Source: Phycicoccus elongatus Lp2 (lineage in GTDB: Bacteria; Actinomycetota; Actinomycetes; Actinomycetales; Dermatophilaceae). From it: a stretch of DNA of 52,619 bases. Within the stretch, counting starts at the first letter, position 1. Each line of letters starts with the position of its first letter. The DNA lies in NCBI RefSeq assembly GCF_000367525.1, contig NZ_HF570956.1, positions 2,147,268 to 2,199,886 of the forward strand. The letters are read 5' to 3'. Both the position numbers and the translations under genes were made by a program. Under the pieces are notes generated by a model. It saw only the letters and a list, made by a program, of their open reading frames with translations, was not told where the DNA came from and ran no database searches. Below are positions 17,540 to 27,254 of this stretch, one piece after another.

Positions 17540-20500
17540 TCACACTCGCCCCCCTGCTCGATGCTCTCCTCGGAGCCGGTCCGATCGCCCGCACCGTCGA
17601 GTCCCTCCGGTCCGCGGACGTGGCCGACGTCGCCGTCGCCCCCGGCGCACGCGCCGCCCTCGTCGCGGCCCTCCAGGCCGCCTCCGGCCCCTCGGGTATG
17701 CCGCGCAGCCTCCTTGTCGGGACCGCCACCAGTCGCGAGGCGGAGGACCTCGTCGCGGCACTTTCCGCGATGATCCCGGCAGAATCGGTCGGCCTCTTCC
17801 CCTCATGGGAAACCCTTCCGCACGAACGTCTTTCCCCGCGCTCCGACACCGTCGGCACCCGGCTGGCCGTGCTGCGTCGGCTGGCGCACCCGGACCCCGA
17901 CGACACGACCTACGGCCCGCTGCGGGTGGTCGTCGCGCCGATCCGGGCGGTCCTGCAGCCGATCGCCAAGGGTCTGGGCGACCTCAAGCCCGTGGCCCTA
18001 CGCGCCGGCGACACCGCCCCCCTCGAGCAGGTCGTCGAGGCCCTTGCGGCCGCGGCATACCACCGCACCGATCTTGTCGAGAAGCGCGGCGAGTTCGCCG
18101 TGCGCGGCGGCATCCTCGACGTGTTCCCGCCGACCGAGGACCACCCGGTGCGGGTGGAGTTCTGGGGGGACGAGGTCGAGGAGATCCGCTGGTTCAAGGT
18201 CGCCGATCAGCGCAGCCTGGAGATCGCCGAGCACGGCCTGTGGGCGCCGCCCTGCCGGGAACTGCTCCTCACCGATCAGGTGCGCGAGCGCGCCGACGCC
18301 CTCGCCAATCAGCTGCCGGGAGCACGCGACATGCTCCACAAGATCGCCGCCGGCATCGCCGTCGAAGGCATGGAGTCCCTCGCGCCCGCCCTGCTCGAGG
18401 GCATGGAGACGATCCTCGACGTGCTTCCGCGGGACGCCGCGGTCACCCTCGTCGACCCCGAGCGCGTGCGCACCCGCGCGCACGACCTGGTCGCGACCAG
18501 CCAGGAGTTCCTCGAGGCGGGCTGGGCCAACGCGGCGTCCGGCAACGCCGTGCCGATCGACCTCCAGGAGGTGTTGGGCTCGAGCTCCTACTGGTCGATG
18601 GCCCAGTTGCGCGAACACGCCGCCATGATCGGACTCCCGTGGTGGGACCTCAGCCCCTTCGACGTGGATGTCGAGACCGGTGCGGATGCCGTCCGCTCCG
18701 GCACCGAGTCGGCACCCACCTACCGCGGCGACACCGAAGCGGCCATGGCCGACCTTGCCCAGTGGCTGCGCGATGACTGGAAGGTCGCTGTCGTCACCGA
18801 CGGTCCCGGCTCCGCCAAGCGCATCGCCGAAGTCCTCGCGGGCGCCGGCCTGGCCACCCGGCTGGAGTCGCCGCTCGGAACCCTGGACACCGGCGTCGTG
18901 CACGTCACCAGCGCCCGCCTGGGACGCGGTTTCCTCGTGCCCGACGCTCGGCTGGCGGTCGTCACCGAGGCCGACCTCACGGGCACTGCGTCGGTCACCG
19001 GTGGCTCGACCAAGGACATGCGGCGGATGCCCTCCAAGCGCCGCAACCAGGTCGACCCGCTCCAGCTCCGCCCCGGTGACCATGTCGTGCACGAGCAGCA
19101 CGGCGTCGGCAAGTTCGTCGAGATGATGCAGCGCACCGTGCAGGGCGCCACCCGTGAATATCTGGTCATCGAGTACGCCCCGTCCAAGCGTGGTCACCCC
19201 GGCGACCGCCTCTTCGTCCCCACCGACCAACTGGACCAGGTGACGCGCTACGTCGGTGGCGAGCAGCCAACCCTCAACAAACTCGGCGGCTCGGACTGGC
19301 AGGCCACCAAGTCCCGCGCCAAACGGCACGTCAAGCAGATCGCCGCCGAGCTCATCCAGCTCTACAGCGCGCGGATGGCGACGACCGGGCATTCCTTCGC
19401 CCCGGACACCCCGTGGCAGCGCGAGCTCGAGGACGCCTTCGCCTACATCGAGACGCCCGACCAGCTCTCCACGATCGACGAGGTCAAGGAGGACATGGAG
19501 CGCAGCGTGCCCATGGACCGCCTCGTCTGCGGTGACGTCGGCTACGGCAAGACCGAAATCGCGGTGCGCGCGGCCTTCAAAGCGATCCAGGACGGCAAGC
19601 AGGTCGCCGTGCTCGTGCCCACCACCCTGCTCGTCCAGCAGCACCTGCAGACCTTCTCCGAGCGTTATGCCCAGTTCCCCGTCACGGTGCGTGCGCTCTC
19701 ACGCTTCCAGAGTGACAAGGAGGCCAAGGCCGTCGTCGAGGGCCTCGCAGACGGCAGCATCGACCTGGTCATCGGCACCCACCGATTGCTCTCCAAGGAG
19801 GTCCGCTTCAAGGATCTCGGCTTGGTCGTCATCGACGAGGAGCAGCGCTTCGGCGTGGAGCACAAGGAGCAGCTCAAGAGCATGCGCACCGCGGTCGACG
19901 TGCTCGCCATGTCCGCGACCCCGATCCCGCGCACCCTCGAGATGGCCGTGACCGGCATACGCGAAATGTCAACTCTCGCAACGCCCCCCGAGGAACGCCA
20001 CCCCGTCCTCACCTACGTCGGTGCCTACGACGAGAAGCAGGTGACCGCCGCCATCCGACGGGAACTGCTGCGCGAGGGCCAGGTCTTCCTCGTCCACAAC
20101 AAGGTCCAGACGATCGAGAAGGCTGCCTCCCGGATCCGGGAGCTCGTGCCCGAGGCCCGGGTCGCCACGGCCCACGGCAAGATGGGCGAGGGGCGTCTCG
20201 AGCAGGTCGTGCTCGACTTCTGGGACAAGAAGTTCGACGTCCTGGTGTGCACGACGATCGTCGAAACCGGTCTGGACATCTCCAACGCCAACACGCTGAT
20301 CGTCGAGCGGGCCGACCGCCTCGGGCTCTCCCAATTGCATCAACTCCGGGGCCGGGTCGGCCGTGGCCGAGAGCGGGCCTACTCCTACTTCCTCTACCCG
20401 CCGGAGGCACCACTCACCGAGACCGCGCACGACCGGCTGCAGACGATCGCCAGTCACACCGACCTCGGCGCCGGCATGCAGGTGGCCATGAAGGACCTCG

Positions 20501-21138
20501 AGATCCGCGGTGCCGGCAACCTGCTCGGTGGGGAGCAGTCCGGCCACATCGCCGGTGTCGGTTTCGACCTGTATGTCCGGCTCGTCGGTGAGGCCGTCGC
20601 GAGTTTCAAGGGCGAGACCGATGAGCAACTCGGCGAGATCAAGATCGAGCTGCCGGTCGATGCCCATCTGCCCCACGACTATGTCCCGGGCGAGCGACTG
20701 CGCCTCGAGGCCTACAAGAAGCTCGCGACCGTCGTCGACGAGGCGGGGCTCGCCGAGATCGAGGCCGAACTGGTGGACCGCTACGGCACCCCGCCGGAGC
20801 CGGTGCGTAACCTGCTCGAGGTGGCCCGCCTGCGGACGGTTGCCCGGGCTGCCGGGATCGGTGACATCGGCGTCCAGGGCACTTTTGTGCGCTTCGGCCC
20901 GCTGGAGTTGCGCGAGAGCCAGACGCTGCGCCTTCAGCGCCTCTACAAGGGCTCCATCGTCAAACCCGCGCTCTCGCAGATCCTCGTCCCGCGCCCCATG
21001 ACCGCACCGGTCGCCGGGCAGCCGCTGCGCGACAAGGAGGTCCTGGCTTGGGCCGCCTCGCTCATCAAGGCCGTCGTCATGGACAATGTCGGGGAGGCCG
21101 CTCAGGCCGCCGCGGGTGCCAGGTCCGGCACCCGGTGA
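17536..21138 (+). CDS. mfd: transcription-repair coupling factor
   Basis: DNA translocase that removes RNA polymerase stalled at lesions and recruits UvrA. 1200 aa. The N-terminal UvrB-like module includes FPSWETLPHERLSPRSDTVG and RGGILDVFPPTEDHPVRVEF. The RNA-polymerase interacting domain is around residues 510-590 (LRPGDHVVHEQHGVGKFVEM). The helicase core has Walker A GDVGYGKTE near residue 665, DEEQ box VVIDEEQRFGVEHK near residue 764, SATPIPRTLEMA, and motif VI QLRGRVGRGRERAYSY. The C-terminal TRCF domain is complete. It begins within the pth stop and is probably translationally coupled. Confidence 0.97.
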   Translation: MITLAPLLDALLGAGPIARTVESLRSADVADVAVAPGARAALVAALQAASGPSGMPRSLLVGTATSREAEDLVAALSAMIPAESVGLFPSWETLPHERLSPRSDTVGTRLAVLRRLAHPDPDDTTYGPLRVVVAPIRAVLQPIAKGLGDLKPVALRAGDTAPLEQVVEALAAAAYHRTDLVEKRGEFAVRGGILDVFPPTEDHPVRVEFWGDEVEEIRWFKVADQRSLEIAEHGLWAPPCRELLLTDQVRERADALANQLPGARDMLHKIAAGIAVEGMESLAPALLEGMETILDVLPRDAAVTLVDPERVRTRAHDLVATSQEFLEAGWANAASGNAVPIDLQEVLGSSSYWSMAQLREHAAMIGLPWWDLSPFDVDVETGADAVRSGTESAPTYRGDTEAAMADLAQWLRDDWKVAVVTDGPGSAKRIAEVLAGAGLATRLESPLGTLDTGVVHVTSARLGRGFLVPDARLAVVTEADLTGTASVTGGSTKDMRRMPSKRRNQVDPLQLRPGDHVVHEQHGVGKFVEMMQRTVQGATREYLVIEYAPSKRGHPGDRLFVPTDQLDQVTRYVGGEQPTLNKLGGSDWQATKSRAKRHVKQIAAELIQLYSARMATTGHSFAPDTPWQRELEDAFAYIETPDQLSTIDEVKEDMERSVPMDRLVCGDVGYGKTEIAVRAAFKAIQDGKQVAVLVPTTLLVQQHLQTFSERYAQFPVTVRALSRFQSDKEAKAVVEGLADGSIDLVIGTHRLLSKEVRFKDLGLVVIDEEQRFGVEHKEQLKSMRTAVDVLAMSATPIPRTLEMAVTGIREMSTLATPPEERHPVLTYVGAYDEKQVTAAIRRELLREGQVFLVHNKVQTIEKAASRIRELVPEARVATAHGKMGEGRLEQVVLDFWDKKFDVLVCTTIVETGLDISNANTLIVERADRLGLSQLHQLRGRVGRGRERAYSYFLYPPEAPLTETAHDRLQTIASHTDLGAGMQVAMKDLEIRGAGNLLGGEQSGHIAGVGFDLYVRLVGEAVASFKGETDEQLGEIKIELPVDAHLPHDYVPGERLRLEAYKKLATVVDEAGLAEIEAELVDRYGTPPEPVRNLLEVARLRTVARAAGIGDIGVQGTFVRFGPLELRESQTLRLQRLYKGSIVKPALSQILVPRPMTAPVAGQPLRDKEVLAWAASLIKAVVMDNVGEAAQAAAGARSGTR

Positions 21139-21152
21139 GGAAAGGACTGCAG

Positions 21153-21647
21153 TTGAAGCGCATGGTTCGCGTCGCGATCGCCTCCGCCGCCCTCAGTGGC
21201 ACCCTCCTGGTGTCCGGCTGCGGCCACGCCGATGTCGCGGCCACCTTCGACGGCCACACCGTCACCGAGGGGGAGGTCGATGCAGCGGTCAAGGAGATCA
21301 ACGAGGCCTTCCAGCCGCAGCAGCCCTACACCGCGGACAATGCCCTGTCGGCACTCATCCGCGCGCCCTACCTCATCGACTACGCGATCAAGCAGGGCAA
21401 GCCGCAGACCGAGTCAGCCGCCCGGGCCGCCATCTCGATCCATGACCCCTCCGAGTCGACGGTGCGAATCGTCCAGTCGACCGCCGTGATCGACGGCCTC
21501 ACCGACACCGACCGGATCGCCCTGACCAAGACCTTCAACGACCTCAAGGTCGAGGTGAACCCCAAGTACGGCGCCTACGACCCCGCCCAGGCGGCCGTCG
21601 GACCCAGCACCCCGAGTTGGCTGGAGTTCTCGGCCGACAACGGCTGA
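21153..21647 (+). CDS. SurA-N-like lipoprotein
   Basis: 164 aa. The N-terminus is a lipoprotein signal: basic start, hydrophobic stretch and lipobox VSGC with the acceptor Cys at residue 23. The mature part resembles the N-terminal SurA/PrsA-type chaperone domain (VAATFDGHTVTEGEVDAAVKE) without a PPIase domain. The TTG at 21153 has AAAGGA 7 nt upstream and is preferred over the ATG at 21162, whose spacing would be too long. It sits 14 nt after mfd and 3 nt before mazG, so the three are probably co-transcribed. A cell-surface folding role is inferred. Confidence 0.75.
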   Translation: MKRMVRVAIASAALSGTLLVSGCGHADVAATFDGHTVTEGEVDAAVKEINEAFQPQQPYTADNALSALIRAPYLIDYAIKQGKPQTESAARAAISIHDPSESTVRIVQSTAVIDGLTDTDRIALTKTFNDLKVEVNPKYGAYDPAQAAVGPSTPSWLEFSADNG

Positions 21648-21650
21648 CAG

Positions 21651-22400
21651 ATGGAGCCCGCGCCCGGTCTCGCCCTCGTCGTCGTGAGCCCGCGGGTCGC
21701 CCCAGGGCTGATGTCGCGGTCGGCGTGGCAGGTCGTCGAGGCCGCGAGCGTCCGCCTCTGCGCGGACGCCGATGAACCACTGGCCGTTGCGGTCACCGAC
21801 GCCGACCTCCCGATCCAGGTGTATGCCGCGGGCTCACCCGCGCTGCTCGCTCGCCACCTGGTCGAACGCGCGGCGGACGACAACGTCGTCTGGTTGGGCT
21901 CCGCCGACGGCGACGAGGGCCTCTCCGATGCCATCGCGGACGAAGTCTCCAGGTTGAACGATCCGCCGCCAGTCGAGGTGGTCGTCGGCTCCTGGGACGT
22001 GCCCGGTGCCCGCTTGCTCGACGTGGTCGCCGTCATGGACCGGCTGCGCTCGCCAGGTGGTTGCCCGTGGGATGCCGAGCAGACCCACGAGAGCCTCCTG
22101 CCGTATCTCGAGGAAGAGGCGGGGGAGTATGCCGAGGCGGTGCGGTCGGGGGACCGCGCCCACATGGCCGAGGAACTCGGGGACGTGCTGCTCCAGGTCG
22201 CCTTCCACGCACGGGTGGCCGAGGACCACCCCGGGCAGCCGTTCGACATCGATGATGTTGCCGGCGGACTGGTCGACAAGCTGGTGCGGCGACACCCGCA
22301 CGTCTTCGCCGACGTCGAGGTGTCGACCCCCGAGGAGGTGGCCGCCAACTGGCAGAAGATCAAGGAAGAGGAGAAGGCGCGAAGGCCAGGGGCTCACTGA
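21651..22400 (+). CDS. mazG: nucleoside triphosphate pyrophosphohydrolase MazG
   Basis: Hydrolyses NTPs/dNTPs to monophosphates, limiting misincorporation of damaged nucleotides. 249 aa. The C-terminal MazG domain begins LLDVVAVMDRLRSPGGCPWD (CPWD signature). Metal ligands are in LEEEAGEYAEAV and EELGDVLLQVAFH, with KLVRRHPHVF near the end. The N-terminal ~115 residues look like a remnant of the methylase-like domain found in longer MazG proteins and have no obvious active site. The mfd-mazG neighbourhood is conserved in actinobacteria. Confidence 0.92.
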   Translation: MEPAPGLALVVVSPRVAPGLMSRSAWQVVEAASVRLCADADEPLAVAVTDADLPIQVYAAGSPALLARHLVERAADDNVVWLGSADGDEGLSDAIADEVSRLNDPPPVEVVVGSWDVPGARLLDVVAVMDRLRSPGGCPWDAEQTHESLLPYLEEEAGEYAEAVRSGDRAHMAEELGDVLLQVAFHARVAEDHPGQPFDIDDVAGGLVDKLVRRHPHVFADVEVSTPEEVAANWQKIKEEEKARRPGAH

Positions 22401-22459
22401 CCGGCCGTGCCGACGACGCGGCATGTCGCGACTTCGACACGCACGCTCGCTCGCCGGTC

Positions 22460-22465
22460 TACGCT
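22460..22465 (+). promoter_or_regulatory. -10 element of psuK, leaderless type
   Basis: TACGCT is followed by 7 nt and then the GTG at 22473, with no Shine-Dalgarno sequence. It also argues for this start. Confidence 0.5.
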
Positions 22466-22472
22466 GCATCCC

Positions 22473-23618
22473 GTGCCCTCCCTGACGCGTGACCGGCGGA
22501 TTCTTGCTGCGCTGCGCCGCGACCCCTCACGCTCATTGGGGGACCTGGCACTCGAACTCGACCTCGAGCCTGCTGTCGTCCAGGGATCGCTCGAGCGCCT
22601 GCAATCGCGAGGCTTCCTCGGCGGACGCGGGTGGCTGGTGGCCCCGCGCCGACCGATCGTGGTCATCGGAGGTGCTGTCATGGACCTCAAGGTGCACACG
22701 CGGACGCCGGCCGTCACCGGCACCAGTAATCCCGGCCACGCGATCTGGGCGCCCGGTGGTGTCGGCCGCAACATCGCCGAGACGCTGGCCAGGCTGGGCA
22801 ATCCGGTCGAGTTGATCGCCGCCGTGGGGGGCGACCCGGCCGGGGTCGAACTCGTCGAGCGCACCAAGGCGGCCGGGGTGGGCGTCGACCACCTGGTCCG
22901 CACTGCTGAGCAGTCCGGCGTCTATTGCGCCGTCGTCGACGACAGCGGCGAGCTGGTCATCGGCGTCTCGGACATGCGGGCCACCGACCAGGTGACGATC
23001 CGACTCCTCATGCCCCACCGCGACCTCATCGCCAACGCCGAGGTGCTCGTCCTCGACGGCAATCTCTCCCCGCAGGTCATCGGGTGGCTCCTCGACTACG
23101 CCCTGGCCGCCGGGGTCCCGGTGCTCTTGGACACGGTGAGTGTGGCCAAGGCCGAGTGGATCGGGCCCGTGCTCAACCCCACCCGTCCCGTGCACACGGT
23201 CACCCCCAACATCGACGAGTTGGCCGGGCTGCTCGGCCACCCGGTCGGAACCTCCACGCAGGAGATCGTCGCGGCCGCCGCCGAACTCCATGCCCGTGGG
23301 GTCAGCAATGTCTGGGTCCGCCGCGGCCCGAGCGGCTCCCTGTTGTCCACCTGGTCGGACGAGGAGGGGACCGAGGTGCACGAGTTCGCGGCGCCGCAGG
23401 CCGAGGTCGTCGACGTGACCGGTGCTGGGGACTCGATGTCGGCCGGCTACCTGCACGCCTGGCTGGCCGTCGGTGACGTCGTGGAGGCGGCACACTTCGG
23501 GCAGGCGCTGGCCTCGCTCACGGTCGAGTCCACCGACACCGTGCGGGCCGATCTCACCCCCGACCTGGTCGAGGCCCGCGTGCGGCGCGACCTCCCCACC
23601 GTGCCCGAAGGAGCCTGA
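22473..23618 (+). CDS. psuK: PfkB-family kinase with N-terminal winged helix, probable pseudouridine kinase
   Basis: 381 aa. Residues about 5-55 form a winged helix-turn-helix (RDRRILAALRRDPSRSLGDL), and the rest is a ribokinase-fold sugar kinase. The kinase start is IVVIGGAVMDLKVHTRTPAV, the sugar-binding block is GGVGRNIAETLARLG, and the anion hole/catalytic Asp are in DVTGAGDSMSAGYLHAWL. The next gene is psuG, overlapping by 1 nt, so it should phosphorylate pseudouridine to pseudouridine-5'-phosphate. The HTH-kinase fusion may make it both enzyme and regulator. The start is set by the leaderless promoter. Confidence 0.85.
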   Translation: MPSLTRDRRILAALRRDPSRSLGDLALELDLEPAVVQGSLERLQSRGFLGGRGWLVAPRRPIVVIGGAVMDLKVHTRTPAVTGTSNPGHAIWAPGGVGRNIAETLARLGNPVELIAAVGGDPAGVELVERTKAAGVGVDHLVRTAEQSGVYCAVVDDSGELVIGVSDMRATDQVTIRLLMPHRDLIANAEVLVLDGNLSPQVIGWLLDYALAAGVPVLLDTVSVAKAEWIGPVLNPTRPVHTVTPNIDELAGLLGHPVGTSTQEIVAAAAELHARGVSNVWVRRGPSGSLLSTWSDEEGTEVHEFAAPQAEVVDVTGAGDSMSAGYLHAWLAVGDVVEAAHFGQALASLTVESTDTVRADLTPDLVEARVRRDLPTVPEGA

Positions 23619-24547
23619 TGACGTCCACCACCCACCCGATGCTCGCGCTCACCGACGAGGTGCGCGCGGCTCTGGCCGACGGCCGGGCCGTCGTGGCCCT
23701 GGAATCCACGATCATCAGCCATGGCATGCCCTATCCCCGCAACGTCGCCATGGCTCGCGAGGTCGAAGGGATCGTGCGCGATGGCGGCGCGGTCCCGGCC
23801 ACGATCGCCGTGCTCGACGGCATACCTCGCATCGGGTTGTCCGCCGACGAACTGGAGTTGCTCGGGTCCGCGCCCGACGTCGCGAAGGTGAGCATCCGCG
23901 ACCTTCCCTCGGTGGTCGCCACGCGCGCGCACGGAGCCACGACGGTCGCGAGCACGATGCGGCTGGCCGCTCTCGCCGGAATCCGGGTCTTCGTCACCGG
24001 AGGACTCGGGGGCGTGCACCAGGGTGCCGCGTCGTCGATGGACGAGTCGGCCGACCTCACCGAGCTCTCGCGCACCGATGTCGCGGTGGTCTGCGCCGGC
24101 GTGAAGTCCATCCTCGACATCGGGCTCACTCTCGAGCGGCTCGAGACCCTCGGGGTGCCCGTCGTCGGTTATCGGACCGATGAGTTCCCGTCGTTCTACT
24201 CGCGCACCAGCGACCATCGGGCGCCGTTGCGTGCGGACGACGTCGAGACACTGGCCGCGATGATGGCGGCCAAGTGGGCTCTCGGGCTCGAAGGCGGAAT
24301 CGTCGTCGCCAACCCGGTGCCGGAGGCCGAGGAGATGGCGCGCGCCGACATCGACGGGCTGATCGGGCAGGCGCTCGCCGAGTGCGACACACGCGGCATC
24401 AGCGGCAAGGACATCACGCCCTTCCTGTTGGGCCGGATCGTCGAACTGTCCGACGGACGCTCGTTGGAGACCAACATCGCGTTGGTCCGCAACAACGCCC
24501 GGCTCGGTGCGGCGCTCGCCGTCGCCCACGCGGGATCGCGCGCCTGA
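23618..24547 (+). CDS. psuG: pseudouridine-5'-phosphate glycosidase
   Basis: 309 aa. Splits pseudouridine-5'-phosphate into uracil and ribose-5-phosphate. The family signature blocks are ALESTIISHGMPYPRNVAMA near residues 28-47, the Lys-containing SIRDLPSVVATRAHGATTV, VFVTGGLGGVHQGA with the metal-site region, and SGKDITPFLLGRI near the C-terminus. The ATG overlaps the psuK stop (TGATG). Together psuKG recycle pseudouridine from RNA turnover. Confidence 0.93.
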   Translation: MTSTTHPMLALTDEVRAALADGRAVVALESTIISHGMPYPRNVAMAREVEGIVRDGGAVPATIAVLDGIPRIGLSADELELLGSAPDVAKVSIRDLPSVVATRAHGATTVASTMRLAALAGIRVFVTGGLGGVHQGAASSMDESADLTELSRTDVAVVCAGVKSILDIGLTLERLETLGVPVVGYRTDEFPSFYSRTSDHRAPLRADDVETLAAMMAAKWALGLEGGIVVANPVPEAEEMARADIDGLIGQALAECDTRGISGKDITPFLLGRIVELSDGRSLETNIALVRNNARLGAALAVAHAGSRA

Positions 24548-24590
24548 GCTCTCTCCCTCGCTCCCCTCTCTCCCATTTCCCCATTTCTCA

Positions 24591-24653
24591 ACCCAGTTCG
24601 TATGCCGCGGGGCCCGGTCCCGCGTGGCCGGCCCCGCGGCATACGAACTGGGT
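24591..24653. terminator. perfect 24-bp hairpin after psuG, arms contain GTATGCCGCGG
   Basis: The arms at 24591-24614 and 24630-24653 are exact complements around a 15-nt loop, followed by GGGACTTTTG. Each arm contains one copy of the dispersed motif in opposite orientation. It terminates psuKG. The rest of the 295-nt gap to eno holds the eno promoter. Confidence 0.75.
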
Positions 24654-24764
24654 GGGACTTTTGTCCAGTGTCGAGGCGCTGCGGTCGACGCCGTGAGGGC
24701 GGACCTGTTCACGCGGACCTGTTCACAAGGTGGGTTGGTCTCCCGACGCGCCCGGCTCGGCGCG

Positions 24765-26135
<1,371 letters not shown>

Positions 26136-26142
26136 CCCTGTC

Positions 26143-26736
26143 GTGGTGACCGGACCGGGCAGGAGCACGCCGGGCGCGCGATCGTCGCGCCCGGCTGCTC
26201 GGCGCCCGGCCAGGTCCAGAGGTGTGACGTCGAAGACACCGACCTCGACGACCGCGTCGAAGTCGGTGTCGAAGTCGGGGTCGAAGTCGGTGTCGACCAC
26301 GTCGTCGTCGATACCCCCGGTGGCCGGTTGGCGCGGGCGGCTCGAGCGCGCGACGACTGATCGGCGGATGCGTCACGGGGCGATGATCGTGGGCGCCCTG
26401 GTGCTCCTCGCGATCATTGTCGGCCCGACCCTCAAGGCCTACATCGGCCAGAAGCAGCAGATCTCGGCCCTTCGTGAGCAGGTCACCGCTCAGGAGAAGG
26501 TCGTCGACGAGTTGAAGGCCGAGCAGGCCCGCTGGCAGGACCCGGCCTATGTCGAGCAGCAGGCTCGCCAACGGCTGAAGTTCGTCAAGGTGGGGGAGAA
26601 GGCCTATACGGTGCTCGATCCCGAGGACACGCAGGCCATTGCACCCGGCATGGCCCAGGCCTCGAAGGACTCGGCGTGGTACGCGACCATCTGGTCCTCT
26701 CTCGAGGCGGCCGACGCGCCGGCTGCTGCCAAGTGA
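26143..26736 (+). CDS. divIC: septum formation initiator, FtsB/DivIC-like
   Basis: About 197 aa. The N-terminal ~75 residues are a Ser/Thr/Lys/Arg-rich cytoplasmic tail containing three copies of a 12-bp repeat. One membrane segment (MIVGALVLLAIIVGPTLKAY, near residues 83-102) is followed by a short coiled coil (QKQQISALREQVTAQEKVVD) and the DivIC block DPAYVEQQARQRLKFVKVGE. This is the layout of bitopic divisome proteins that bind FtsL and FtsQ. GTG at 26143 or 26146 is the likely start, since the frame upstream overlaps eno. It overlaps DUF501 by 4 nt. Confidence 0.85.
   Translation: MVTGPGRSTPGARSSRPAARRPARSRGVTSKTPTSTTASKSVSKSGSKSVSTTSSSIPPVAGWRGRLERATTDRRMRHGAMIVGALVLLAIIVGPTLKAYIGQKQQISALREQVTAQEKVVDELKAEQARWQDPAYVEQQARQRLKFVKVGEKAYTVLDPEDTQAIAPGMAQASKDSAWYATIWSSLEAADAPAAAK
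26257..26292. repeat. 12-bp tandem repeat, three copies, inside divIC
   Basis: TCGAAGTCGGTG is repeated at 26257, 26269 (one change) and 26281. It encodes a KSVS-like repeat in the disordered cytoplasmic tail and is probably a slippage product. Confidence 0.6.
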
Positions 26737-27254
26737 CCGAGTCCGTCACCCCGCAGGACCTCGCCGCCGTCGAGCGCCAGTTGGGTCGGGAAGCCCGTGG
26801 CGTCGTCGAGGTCGCGCACCGGTGTCCTTGCGGCGCCCCGGACGTTCTGCGAACCCTGCCGCGCCTGCCGGACAGCACGCCGTTCCCGACGTCCTTCTAT
26901 GTCACCTGCCCGCGACTCACCGGCGCGATCAGCACTCTGGAGGGAGAGGGCGTCATGAAGGAGATGTCGGCACGCTTGGCCACCGATGTCGACCTCGCCG
27001 AACGGTATGCCGCGGCCCACGAGGACTACCTCGAGCGTCGCTCCCAGCTCGGTCAGGTCCCCGAGATCGAGGGCATCTCCGCCGGCGGAATGCCCTCGCG
27101 GGTCAAGTGCCTGCACGTGCTCGTGGGCCATTCCCTGGCCGCCGGACCTGGGGTCAATCCGCTGGGCGACGAGGCCCTCGTGATGCTCCCCGAGTGGTGG
27201 GCCGCCGGATCCTGTTGCGGCTGGGGCGAATCCGCCGACGCCGAAGACTCATGA
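26733..27254 (+). CDS. DUF501 protein
   Basis: 173-aa conserved actinobacterial protein of unknown function. A His/Cys cluster (VAHRCPCGAPDV near residues 26-37), conserved FPTSFYVTCPRL, and SRVKCLHVLVGHSLAAGPGVNP with GDEAL are the family landmarks and could bind metal. GTG at 26733 overlaps the divIC stop, and its own stop overlaps ppx, so divIC-DUF501-ppx are translationally coupled. A link to division or polyphosphate metabolism is suggested only by context. Confidence 0.85.
   Translation: MTESVTPQDLAAVERQLGREARGVVEVAHRCPCGAPDVLRTLPRLPDSTPFPTSFYVTCPRLTGAISTLEGEGVMKEMSARLATDVDLAERYAAAHEDYLERRSQLGQVPEIEGISAGGMPSRVKCLHVLVGHSLAAGPGVNPLGDEALVMLPEWWAAGSCCGWGESADAEDS

Noticed and set aside
17998-19644. 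548-aa minus-strand open frame inside mfd
   Set aside because: Entirely within mfd, His/Gly/Asp-rich shadow composition, no ribosome-binding site or motif.
24591-24653. Attachment site or CRISPR-like repeat
   Set aside because: Single inverted repeat with no integrase, no spacers and no direct repeat; best explained as a terminator.
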